A stretch of DNA of 64,000 nucleotides, taken from positions 4,572,050 through 4,636,049 of the forward strand of contig JAJEKV010000030.1 in the NCBI GenBank assembly GCA_021234155.1. Reading direction: 5' to 3'. This document shows, piece by piece, positions 44,566-55,362 of the stretch. The stretch is from Isoetes taiwanensis (Eukaryota; Streptophyta; Lycopodiopsida; Isoetales; Isoetaceae). Under the pieces are notes generated by a model. That model was not told the origin of the DNA. It did no database searches and saw only the letters and a list, made by a program, of their open reading frames with translations. The position numbers and the translations under genes are program-made. The first letter of the stretch is position 1. Each line of letters starts with the position of its first letter.

Positions 44566-44730
44566 AAACGCGCCAGGCGCGATTTCATGAATGATGCATG
44601 TCAACATAATTTGAAAATATGATCTATAGAAAACTCAAAATCGCGCCACGCGCGATTTCATGAATGATGCATGTCAACATAATTTAAAAATATGATCTTC
44701 TAGAAAATTCTAAATCGCGCCAGGCGCGTT
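44566..44730. repeat. GCGCC palindromes in intron 3, tandemly duplicated
   Basis: Two tandem units of about 73 bases (palindrome plus CATGAATGATGCATGTCAAC and following text) and a third palindrome AATCGCGCCAGGCGCG at 44,712. They fill the inferred intron 44,520-44,792. Confidence 0.85.
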
Positions 44731-46899
44731 TTCTATATGCTTGTAGTTCGAAAAATGCATGGATATCAAACAAAGGAACATTGTTACGATACCTTTCTTC
44801 TTCTTCATTCCCCGTTGTGACTTCTTCCGTTGCATCCTTATTCTGAGTTGTCTCCGGTCTGATAGAAGCACCAACCACATCAGTTGACATCTGTACAGTG
44901 TGAACTATGCTTGATAGTTCATTACTCTTTACGCTAACCTGGCTAGTGTTTTCAGATTTGGAGTGTGCTTCATCATCATTCTTGTTATTATCATCATTCT
45001 TGTCATCTTCATCCCGTTCTAAAATTTCAGGGCCAAGGATGTTCACAGGGATGTCGATAGGTACTTGGTGATCTTCGGTTTCATCCATGATGTTGTGGCC
45101 AACGAATAACTTTCTCAAATCCTCCCGTTCCTTAAGCAAATCTGCAGGTATTTCGGCCTTAGAGCTAGAAGGTTTGTTTTTTGCACTGCCGATTGGTCCC
45201 CTAGGTGCTTCCTCTAGTACTTTCTCAAAGAAGAGGTCCAAGAAATTTTTGGCTCGATCATCGGAGACGACGCTCTGACATTTCCTTGCTAACTTCAAAG
45301 CTTCTCTACCGATGTAACCTCCAACGTGAAGTTCCCAGCAAGTTGTTCCCAATGGACAAAATGCTTCAATGAGGTACTGGGAAAGGTCCATAGAGAACCC
45401 GTTCTTGTTTAGCTTACCCTTATGTGAAGTTAGGAGCTCATACTTAATGTGGCCCACAAGAATTGGGTCGTCCTCGTTTTCATCCTCTTCTTCCTCTAAC
45501 TCTTCCACGACCTTGACACCCTTCCCCTTGTCTTCTTGCTCCAGATAGAAGACGTTTCGCATTATGCGTTCATCTAACTGATAGCACTGCCATGCTAGTT
45601 TGTCTCCATCTGGTTTTCCCTTGAGCCTTTCATATTCCTTATCATCCATCATGGCTATCATAATTATAAGCACATGAGAAATTTTACTTGCTGTGCTGAA
45701 GTCACTGTCCCTGTTTTCATCTATGAGGATCGCCTGTCGTATGACTTTCACGCATTCTAAGTCATTTGCAGCAGTTAGAGCATATGCATAGGACATGTCG
45801 GAGGGACATATAGTGACGATTGTGTAATTCATCTCCGTCGTGCAACCACTGCATATGTTGAAGAATATATTATAGTCATCAAGCGACCATCTGGTGTCTC
45901 GGCTATCAAGCACGAAGAGTGTGATATCATGGGGACCTGCACCCACTTCTGGCAAGGCACACTTGAAACCAATGGACACTTGATAAAAAAAAGTGGATTC
46001 CGTCTCCGGGGTCTGCTTCACCATCGCGACTTTTCATTTCAAGTCGGATGCAACTTTAGTGTGAATCCCACTGATCTTTGCAACGTTCTTCAACTTCTGC
46101 AGCTTGACAAAGTCCTTGGACCAAAATACATACTTCTTTAGGTCGTCGTTGGAGACGTTATACTTTTGCATGAGTCCTAACTCTGACAACGACCACTCTC
46201 CTGTAAGCCTTTGTAATTCCTCACCAACTGCCTTCTTGAGCACTCTCATATTTTTCAGCTCGTTGCATGCATCTTCGAATGATTCTATAGCCTTTGCTGC
46301 CGAGGTTTTCTTGTAAAGAATTTCCTTTCTGATTAACCTATTCAGAACTGAGATCAGTTCTTGATCGTCCAATCCCTGAGCCTTCCTCATCTCTGTTATA
46401 TGTATATCAAAAATTGATGTGTCAACAGGAGGAAATCTTCCTTGTGAATCTGGCAACTTCTTCTCGACATAGGCATCCCAGAATTCATTCCATTTCTCCC
46501 ATACTGGATCTGAAGCAAATACTATCTTGCAGGCATCCTTGGCACAGTTGGTTCCTCAGAAGCATCACCCTTTTCATCTCCTTTTTTTTTTCTTTGATCT
46601 GGTGCTCTTGGTTTTGTCCTGTATTATTGTCTGACTAAGTGTCCTCTCCAGCAACTTAAATTCAGCGCTTTTGGACTGGCCCTGTCTGGTCGGCATTGGC
46701 TTCCCATATTCAATCCACTGGTTCCGAGCATGCCGAAGTTGCTCTATATAGGGACTGCAAGGAGTAACCTTGTTAGCTTCATAATCGTAAATTAAATAAA
46801 TCCTTCTAGTTTAAAATCGACGCGAGCGATTTCATATTAAAAGCAAATGCGCACCGATGATTTTGCACCTTTCTGAAACGCTTCCTGGATTGGTAGCCG

Positions 46900-47165
46900 T
46901 TTCTCATCAAACAAGCAAATCGCGCCTGGCGCGATTTCATATTAGAATGCAGAATTGCCTAGACTGAGGAGACTTGGCTATTAGACGGATAGCCTTTTCT
47001 CCTGAGGGTAGGCAAATCCCGCGTGGGCGCGAAGCATTCTAACATGAAATCGCCAGCGCCGATTTGCTTGTTTAACGAAACTACAATCCAGAAGCGTTCT
47101 TCTCTTCGTAGGCAATCAAATCCGACGCGATTTGCTTTCTAATATGAAATCGCTCCAGGCGCTAT
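46900..47165. repeat. GCGCC palindromes in intron 2
   Basis: AATCGCGCCTGGCGCGATTT (46,918), then decayed relatives near 47,018, 47,045, 47,113 and 47,148, all inside the inferred intron 46,755-47,204. Confidence 0.85.
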
Positions 47166-48384
47166 TTGCAAATACGAAAACAAAACATAAGGGAAGAGAA
47201 TTACCTTGTGTATAAGAATGTTTTTCCCATGTCATTCAGAAGTGCGCTCTATTTCGGCTAGCTCGGCAGGTGTTGTTGAGCCGCCAGAACCGGCGGCTTA
47301 CGACAGTATACGACTTATAGAACAACCGATGTCCAAGATTCGTGGCCTTCTTGATCGTAACCTTCGGGCCTCTATTGAATGCTGGCCATCTATTATCATA
47401 AAATGTATGTCAGGATTGTCGATGAAGTCCTCCAGCTTGCTCCATATGATTACCTTCCTCGTTCTGGTATCGAACGGCACTACATCTGCAGGCATTGGCA
47501 CTTGCCCTGGATTTTCGATCATGTTGTTCACTATCTCTAAGGAGTTCTGCTTGTCATACCTTCGCTGATATAAATGGCTTTAGTGGACCTGAAAAGCCTA
47601 TCCACGGACCGGATGGGTGAAGCTTCGTGCCCGATGGATACTTGTCAGCATATTTCTTGAGCTTGCTCATCGCCTCCAACTGCCTGGCCTTGTCATCGTC
47701 ACTTGTAAGGCCCTCTGTCGCTTCTGTAATTTCCCTGCCTTTAGAGCTTTCTTCTTCCTTATCCTTCATTGCGCACGTAAAGTAGACACCGCCCCAGGGC
47801 CTCGTGCTAATGGCTCGTCGAGCAGTTGTAAGCCCCTCGCATATTCTTTTAGGAGTCAATGGCTCGCCAACTGTCCAGCCATATTTGAAGAGGTTATCGG
47901 CCATGTTGTCTGATCTTAATGCAGTCTCTTTAAAAGAGCTAGCACTGCATCGATTAATCTTCTTTAGACTCTTCTTATGTTTTTGGCCCACTTCAACTAG
48001 CAAAGAACGAAAAGAATCGTCTGTACCATGTAATAAGAATTCCCTGCTTCTTCATTTGATCAGTCTCTCTTACCCTTGACATGAATATGAGGTCTGTCTT
48101 CCCACCAGTTTTGAATATCTCCACATACCATTCTGACCCCTCTATAAGATCTTCTTCTGGACATGGAGGTTCTACCTGAGCCTTTATTATTCCGGATGTA
48201 TCTTCTAACGTCAATACATGCTGCAGGTCTGTAACAGTAACATCTTCATCTGTCCTTTGCTTTTTCTGGGCTGAAGAGGTATCGCCTTGCTTGGTTCTCC
48301 TTTTGATTGGCTTTTGTGATCCTGTAAAATTACAGCACATGGTTTAATCTGTTAATGCTAAAACATATGCTATGTCGAAATATA

Positions 48385-48510
48385 TGAGAAAAACGCGCTT
48401 GGCGCGATTTGAAAAGAGTACAGCAAGTTCATTTACTTATTTGGAGCTAACAAGAACGTGCTTGGCGCGATTTGAAAAGAATACATAGCAAGTTCATTTA
48501 CTTCAAATGC
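48385..48510. repeat. GCGCC palindromes in intron 1, tandemly duplicated
   Basis: Two tandem units, each with (A/G)CGCTTGGCGCGATTTG-type palindrome followed by AAAAGA and AGCAAGTTCATTTACTT. Confidence 0.85.
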
Positions 48511-48870
48511 TAAGGACACAACTAACTATAAAAAATACAACTTAAATTGTCGAATCTACATCTCAAGATATAGAAACTAATGTAATGCCTTATTCAACTG
48601 CAGCTTTGACACAAATAACTATAAACATCACAACTTAAAGAGTTGAATCTTCATCAGAGGACACAACAAACTATAAAAAACACAACTAGCTACTGAATAC
48701 TGTTTAGCCACACATTAAGCACACATTTTTGGGACATACGAACTCAAATATTAGAGGACACATGCTTCTTCTCGGATAATAACTCTATTATTACAGAAAA
48801 ACATCCTAAAAAAAACCTAACCAAAAAAAGGGACACAGAAATCAATTACAGAACAAAAACAGATCAATTA
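48511..48870 (-). other. Rest of intron 1
   Basis: A/T-rich with repeated ACTATAAAAAA(C/T)ACAACT words (48,520, 48,625 and 48,670). No coding sequence. Confidence 0.4.
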
Positions 48871-48999
48871 CCTGAGGCGCTTGCTGGAATTGTGCTTTCT
48901 GCTTGTTCAGAAACCTCCAGGCTTGGGATTTGTGCTTTGGGCTGTCGCCCACCTCTACCTCAACGCCTCGTGGCCGCTTTTGATCCTCTAGACGCCATA

Positions 49000-49813
49000 G
49001 AACTGCAAGTGCGGATAATATAAGACTGGGTTTTTGGTTTAAACTTATATGTATGCATTCATAATCTAGGCCGTCAGATTTACAACCGTAAATTCAAATT
49101 CGCGTCCTTTTTAATTTATACCGCCTTAATTAACCGCACGTCCCGCTCATTTACAAATTTAAATTGTGTTTTTCTTTTTAGTGCAATTTCAAGATAACAA
49201 TTAATTATTAATTTCAAGAAACGCATATGTGGCAATCTACTACCACCTAATCGGCCACCTACTATCGAGAGCGCCAAGATCATTCCTACTATCGAGGCCC
49301 AAGAACAATCGACTATCGAGCCCAAGATCCGCTCTACAACGCCTTCAATCTCATTCGATCGAGCCGCCTTCAATCCCATTCGATGTCTGGCTGAACTATG
49401 GTGAGTGTGATTCCATTCAATGCATTCTCTTGTTCTCTATTTTTGTCCTCTATTTTTCCAATGCATTCTGGTTCTTTATCAGTAACGGAGAAGAATGCTA
49501 TCTTTTAACAAAGAAACTTGAAGCCCGAGTAGGCTTATGTAAAATCAAGATCCGAATCCAAGTTCATGTGTCATGGTGTTCCTCTTGGAAACAGTTTAGA
49601 AGATTTCCATTATAAACCTGCAATTATGAAGATGAGGCTCTTCCAAGAAGACATCCCTATGGCGTACAATTGGTGAAAGCGTGGGCACATTTGTAGCATG
49701 GCCAAAAGAACGTCTGAAAAAGGTATTTATATTACGATATTCAAAAAAAAAAATGAATATATCATGATGTGGCTTTGATGTTGTGAATTTTGAATTCTTT
49801 GATGTTGTGAATT
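49000..49813. other. 5' flank of the multi-domain gene
   Basis: No recognised exon. An open frame at 49,229-49,615 lacks features. A 24-base unit with GATGTTGTGAATTTTGAATTC is tandemly duplicated near 49,777-49,822, next to a foldback. Confidence 0.35.
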
Positions 49814-49929
49814 TTGAATTCTTTGATGGTCTTTAGCCAGTCATATCAACCCCATGAAACTACACATTAATGAAAATATGTAGTTTCTTGGGGTTGGTCA
49901 TACTGGCTAGAGGGCATCAAAGGATTCAA
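49814..49929. repeat. 116-bp foldback
   Basis: Left arm TTTGATGGTCTTTAGCCAGT and right arm ACTGGCTAGAGGGCATCAAA are inverted copies. Pairing continues through GAAACTACA near the loop, giving about 50-bp arms with some mismatches. Confidence 0.8.
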
Positions 49930-49984
49930 TGTTTTCGACATTGCATATAAAAAAACATAATAAACTAATGACATAAAAGTATAG

Positions 49985-50075
49985 TGCAAAATTGCGCCAG
50001 GCGCGAGTTTGTATTCATATTCCAAAAAAGTATATGTACATTTCTTCTTCGCAAAATGCGCCAGCGCCAATTCTT
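49985..50075. repeat. GCGCC palindromes 3' of the small ORF
   Basis: TTGCGCCAGGCGCGAG at 49,991 and ATGCGCCAGCGCCAAT at 50,057. Confidence 0.8.
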
Positions 50076-50082
50076 TCTATCT

Positions 50083-50502
50083 CTACAATATGTCACATAG
50101 GCCCACTTCATCGGCCCAATACCGCCAAAAGTCCCACCTGAACCACTCTGATATGACAGGATCCTCATCTTCCCTGCGAATGTCGAGTCTCCAAACCAGA
50201 GTGTTGTATCGATCCTTGATACTATAAATCAAATCCTCGTACTTATTTGTTGGCATGAGCCTTACTAAGAGCATGAGGAGCCGCATATGTCCAGAGATGC
50301 GATGGAAGTGTTCCCATGGCCCCTGATACAGACTGTCTAATGGATTCTCCAACTCTCTTTGAACATTTTGAACAGCACAATCAAGTAATATCTTGTACAG
50401 GGTCCAGCGTTGATTGTCGTCCAGGGGAAGTGTATTTGAACTAGAACCAGCCAGTGTATTTGAACTAGGAGCAGCCAGTGTATATTCATAAGGAAAATCC
50501 AT
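50083..50502 (-). CDS. Uncharacterised 139-aa ORF amid GCGCC palindromes
   Basis: ATG at 50,502 in a favourable context (GCCATGG) and stop at 50,083, without breaks. The N-terminus has a short internal duplication (SSNTLAGSSSNTL). The remainder is rich in Trp, Arg, Asp and Glu (WRLDIRREDED, WFRWDFWRYW) and looks like a compact helical protein. No family recognised. It lies about 1.1 kb upstream of the multi-domain gene in the same orientation and shares its palindromes, so it may be another exon or gene of the same unit. Confidence 0.45.
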   Translation of the reverse strand: MDFPYEYTLAAPSSNTLAGSSSNTLPLDDNQRWTLYKILLDCAVQNVQRELENPLDSLYQGPWEHFHRISGHMRLLMLLVRLMPTNKYEDLIYSIKDRYNTLVWRLDIRREDEDPVISEWFRWDFWRYWADEVGLCDIL

Positions 50503-50579
50503 GGCACTAGAACGAGAGAAATTAAGTAATTAGCAAATGATATATTACTCTCCACATAAAACGATTCTGAACATACATA

Positions 50580-50765
50580 ATTCAAAACGCGCCAGGCGCG
50601 TTTGCTTTGTTTTTTGCACAGATCTATTTCACACGCGCCTGGCGCGATTTGTATAGAGCCGTATGAAATAGAAAAGCCAAACTAAAAACGCGCCTGGCGC
50701 GCTTTGATTAACCTAGTGGAAAATCGGAACCCAAAAATAGAAATGCGCCAGGCACGATTTCTCCC
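50580..50765. repeat. GCGCC palindromes 5' of the small ORF
   Basis: AACGCGCCAGGCGCG (50,586), ACGCGCCTGGCGCGAT (50,633), ACGCGCCTGGCGCG (50,689) and ATGCGCCAGGCACGAT (50,743). Confidence 0.85.
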
Positions 50766-50929
50766 ATTCTAACATATTATTCTAACGTAATGCGTAATGC
50801 ACGCGAGAATCTGAGAATGCACGCGAATGCGTAATGCACGAAATTCAAAATATGAAGCCAATGAATATGAAGGCAGTAGGAATATAATAGAATAGAATGA
50901 AGGCAGATAGAGCAGATATATAATAATAA

Positions 50930-51300
50930 TACTCCTTGTTTAGTTCAATATTTAGTTCATTGTTTTAGTTCATTATTTAGAGCAGATAGAGGAAGAGCTA
51001 GTGAAATAGATAGAATAAGAGCAGATACAGCAAAATCATATAAGCAAGATCATAGAGCAGATAGATCATAGAGCAGATAGATCATAGATCATAGAGCAGA
51101 TAGATCATAGAGCAGATAGATCATAGATCATAGATCATAGATCATAGAGCAAGATCATAGAGCAGATAGATCATAGATCATTATTTACTTCATTATTTTA
51201 GATCATTAATTAGAACAGATAGAGGAAGAGCTAGTGAAATAGAATAAGAGCAGATCATATAGGCAAGATCACAGAACAAGATCATAGAGCAGGATCTATA
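50930..51300. repeat. Low-complexity AGAGCAGATAGATCATAG repeats
   Basis: Irregular runs of GAGCAGATAGATCATA and ATCATAG units, with TTTAGTTCATTATTT variants at both ends. Confidence 0.8.
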
Positions 51301-52050
51301 TATGAAGGTGCTAGGGCAGTAGAAGTCCTAGGTGTTTAGGGCTGATGCATGTAAAAGTCTAAGCCAGAAAACACTCCCCTTGATTAAACCTGAAGCTCAT
51401 ATACTACTTTAAGTAAAGAACAGGAAATACTAACCTATTTGTGTTCTCAGTGCCGAAATTGAGCCTTTGCCTTTGAGCCGAAACCAAAAAATCGAAAACC
51501 AAAGTTGATTTGATTCGAGAAGCCAATAGCAGATGATTTGAGCCTTAAGAAGCCGAGAACAAGCAAACCGAGAAGCCGAGAAGCCGAGAAGCTTTAACAC
51601 AAAAACTAAAAACCAGAAAACTTTGTTATTCAAAGCCAGAGAGATTGTAGAGAGCCGAAAAGCCAAAAAAGCCAGAGACATTGTATAGAGCCTACAAACC
51701 TTTGAGCCGAAAACACCTTTGAGCCGAAAACCCTAAAGCAGATGATTGTAGAAGCCGAAAAGCTCGAAAACGCAGATAAAAGCAGATAAAAAGCAGATAG
51801 AAGCCGAGTTTAAAGCATATAGAAGCCGAGTTTAAAGCAATGTAGTTACGGAATGCCCGAATTGGAAGCGAAGCGAAGCGCTGAATTAGCCCGAATTTAA
51901 AAGTTCGAAAGTGAGAGAAAGCAGTTCGAAAACGAATGCTAACTTCAAATAATAACTGCCTTCAAAATTTCGTACCGCGCAATCATCACTGCCACGAAAA
52001 TTTATTACAAAGATTTTTTGTTTTAAGGACCGTGACTTTAAAAGTTATGA
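51301..52050. other. Non-coding stretch with GAAGCCGA words
   Basis: Repeated AGAAGCCGAGAAGC and GAGCCGAAAA words (51,540-51,840). No gene recognised. It separates the two divergent coding blocks. Confidence 0.4.
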
Positions 52051-52054
52051 GTTA

Positions 52055-52290
52055 ATAGTTAAGTTAGTTGTTAGTTATAAGTTAATAGTTAATAGTTAAT
52101 AGTTAATAGTTAAGTTATAAGTTAATAGTTAAGTTAGTGACCTTAAAACTAACCTTAAAACTTAGTTCTAACCTTAAAACTTTTAACCTACAATAACTTT
52201 CCAACCTTAAAATTTCTAACCTATAATAACCTATAATAAACTTCTTAACCTTAAAACTGCTAACCTATAATTAATAACCTTAAAAGTTGT
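52055..52290. repeat. GTTAATAGTTAA and ACCTTAAAACT repeats
   Basis: Seven or so GTTAATA units, then six or more ACCTTAAAA units. Both are imperfect tandem repeats. Confidence 0.8.
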
Positions 52291-52455
52291 TGCTAAGGTT
52301 ATTATAGGATAAATAACTTGGGGAATCCCATTATATAAATAGAATGATCAAATAGAATAAGACATATATGAGGCTTTCATTTATGAACATGTTAGTGAGA
52401 GGTTATTTGGATATGCTAACTTACTATATGTTTTTATGCATTCTAGGTCAATGAC

Positions 52456-55362
52456 ATGCAAAATGCTAAAAAAATAGCCCCCAATGATACTAATCAAGGC
52501 AAGGAAAAATCCCCAACTAATGAACATGATGGCCAAGGAAAGGAAAAGACTCCAAATGATGTTGATGATGGCAAAGGAAAGGAAAAGACCTCAAATGAAA
52601 AGGATGATGCCAAAGGAAAGGAAATTGTACTTTATACTCGGGTCGATTGGAAAAACAAAAAGGTCAAGATCCTGCATGCATGCAACAGAGAGGCAGTAGG
52701 AGAAGCGATTATTGTTCTAGCAGATCCTATCAATGCAGTGAATGATGAACAATCTCAAAATTATATGACAATTGGAAGGAAAAGGGTTCAGGCAAACAAG
52801 AATGCCTAGCTTGTGTGAAGCAACTAGAGGTTCCAACTATTGTTGCATGGCCTAGGGACAAGATTTCAACCGGAGGGGAACTACACGTTTCCTATAGATG
52901 TAGAACCATTGTCAACAATGTTCACACAAGCAGGTAGCAAGAGGCCACTTCCAACTTTCAAACATTATCCCACCAAAAGATGCAAGTCGATTATGATTGT
53001 TCTCCGGCTATGATGAAGGTTAGAGGAGGTGAATGTTGTTGGGCTTCTTGTGTTAGAATGTTCACAATAGAGGAGTTGGTGGGAGCAAGAGCTACATATC
53101 GTGAACATAAGTGTGATAGCAGGAGGAATTTCATGTACACCATATTTGGCTATGCAATTTAGGATGAAAGATCAAAGAAGAAAAGATTCCCATTGAATGG
53201 AAAGTGGATATGTTCAAAAGCATGGATGGCTATACATGGAATTCCAACCTCTTCTTGGCACAAACCGGCAAAAAAGAGACATGAAAATGGTAGTAAAATT
53301 GCATTGCATGGGAACACCGGCACGGTAAGGCCTACCTCAAGAACTATAGCTGCAAAGGAAATATTTGAAAGATATGTGGATTTCAATGCGTAAAACATGC
53401 CACATAAGAGTAAGAAGGATGAACAGGGTAGAGTTATTGTTGAAAAGAGATTGCCATCCCATTGTACCCGAAGAGCATATTAGAGGAAATAAATGCATTG
53501 CCGGAACTTGGAGTGGCCTCTATATCCCAGCCCGTTTTAGTAGGCTATGGAATAAGCATTTCAAGCATGTGACCATAGCAACTTCAAACAACTTTGCCAA
53601 GTGCAATTTATGTGCTAAGTTGAAGGAGACACTAGATAAGACTGTGCAACCAAGTCTAAGGGCAAAGATAAGGGAACATATGAAGGACCATATGACAGAT
53701 CAACTATCATGTAGATCAATTTATTGGATGTGGAGGACCTTACTGCAATGGAACCTAATAACTATCTATGTATTATACATGATAAAATGGACCAACAGAA
53801 GACTTGTCTTCCACAATTCAAGTACATTCCTAAGTCATGTGGAAGATCATACCCTTTGCTTGATTTCAATGATCAAGGGCAATATTGCATGGGCGATCTC
53901 GCACCTATTATGGCCATTTCAGTTTAGAGTTGTGGAGTGATGGTCCAGATTTTCACATTGGGAGTATCATGAGGTGTTTAAGAAACTATGAGAAGGGTTA
54001 CAATGGTCACCTACAGGGATCCTACAGACTAGCCGTGCACTACATAGTGCATTGTTGGATGGAACCCTAATAGTATTGAAAAGTTTAGCAAGGCAAGATT
54101 TAGGAGGAATGGACCTAATGAACATGTTGGAGCTTCAACATCTCGTGCTAAACCTCGAGATCTGCCCGTGAAAGCTCCTCTTGCAACTAGATAATTGTGC
54201 TTTGGTCAAAATAAGAACAGTGGATGTTTTCTTTCCTATCCTACTTAACAAACCGTGGGTATTTTTGAAAGAGTCAATTTGGGGTTCTTAATGCCCTGAC
54301 ATACTCATGAGGATGTGGATGCATTGTTTGGAAAATATAGTCATGTATTGAGACAATGACGAGCTACCAACTTTCCCGTGCTATTGGAAATATTTCATGG
54401 ATGTACAAATCCATCTCCTATAGCATCTATCATAGAAGAAGTGCCCCATTGGAAGAGTTTTGTGGATGGTTATGCTCTCGACATGGAAGGTCATTCTAGA
54501 CCTCTTCAATTCACTTTTTGGGTGAGAGAAGGGATTCCAATCATGCAATGGAAAATGAGACCTTCGGAGGAGAAGTGGAGAGGTGGGGCGAAATTTGGCA
54601 ATGGGGATGCAAATGGCAAGCCTATGATACCTCCCCGGTCAACCAAAAGCTCTAAAACCAACCTAAGAAGTCAAGCAATTGGGATTGACTAAGGATGGCA
54701 TCAATGACTACATCAAGCATTGGCAAACTAATTCAGATGAGACTAATCGTGCATTGATAGATTATTGGAAGAAGGTGATCAACTTGTTGGATGAGGTAGA
54801 CACATCCTCGAAGAGCTGAAAGAAGGGTGGTTCCCTAAAAGTAAGTGGAAAACATTAGGCGGTGTCGACGAAGATGATGGTACCATTAGTAGCATTATGA
54901 AGGCATATGCTCCTCCTCAACTGATAAACACTATGTTGGTCCTAAGAAGGATAGGCCAAAATATTTAGGCATGGATTGTTATGAACCTTCTCTTGACGTG
55001 GAGTGCCACCAATTTGTAGTAGTAAAACCAAATAGATCTAGAGACCTATCCAAAGGTGGTTGGGATACACTATCTCGGATATTTGCAAAGAAGAAGGTGA
55101 TGTTAACTTCAATAAGGTGCGATGGAATGGTGGTGTCCAAAGACATCGGTTGAGTAATGTCACCGATAAAGAAAGATATTCAGATTGTTGGACAAAGAGG
55201 TGGAGGAGAAATCCAAGTGATCCTGATCTTTGGCTAGACATTGAAACCGTATTGTACTCGTGGACTCCAAAAACTATTCCTAGTAAAACAGCGAGAGTTA
55301 CAATACCTCAGGATGTAAGGAATAAGGTTCTCATATCCTTGGGGATGCTAGTGGTTCAATGA
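52456..55362 (+). pseudogene. Decayed transposase-like gene of an uncharacterised plant family
   Basis: The first ORF (52,456-52,809) encodes a Lys/Asp-rich repetitive N-terminus (GKEKTPNDVDDGKGKEKT) and then EAIIVLADP-type text. Shifted frames continue with HKCDSRRNF, GNTGTVRPTSRTIAAKEIFE, then NNYLCIIHDKMDQQKTCLP (53,750), QLDN (54,188), FERVNLGFL (54,266), HTHEDVDALFGKYSHVLRQ (54,300), SIIEEVPHWKSFVDGYALD (54,430) and WVREGIPIMQWKMRPSEEKW (54,520), ending at 55,362. The D...D...E/D arrangement suggests a DDE-type transposase. I know this sequence type only as uncharacterised proteins abundant in algae and seed-free plants. At least ten breaks show it is dead. Confidence 0.6.

Larger units (their letters stand above)
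41544..48998 (-). pseudogene. ParB-like / beta-class methyltransferase-like / FCP1-phosphatase-like multi-domain gene, CACTA-interrupted
   Basis: Four exons with GT-AG junctions that join in frame: 48998-48872, 48321-47205, 46754-44793, and 44519-41544 minus the CACTA insert. Exon 1 is Lys/Arg-rich. Exon 2 ends in a ParB-like block (VIIWSKLEDF, then FMIIDGQHSIEA). Exon 3 has helices (WEKWNEFWDAYVEKKLPD), then ITLFVLDSRDTRWSLDDY at the place of a DPPY motif, then CPLGTTCWELHVGGYIGREA resembling the FxGxGTT motif I of class-beta DNA methyltransferases, then an acidic linker. Exon 4 has FCP1/NIF features (ILVFDLNGVLC, IWSSMEHRN, DQSKCASFTNPKE, MIIVDDDALK). Damage: TGA at codon 13, TGA at 46,036-46,034, at least six frameshifts, TAG in exon 4. 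The family is not one I know; domain names are motif-based inferences. Confidence 0.55.
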
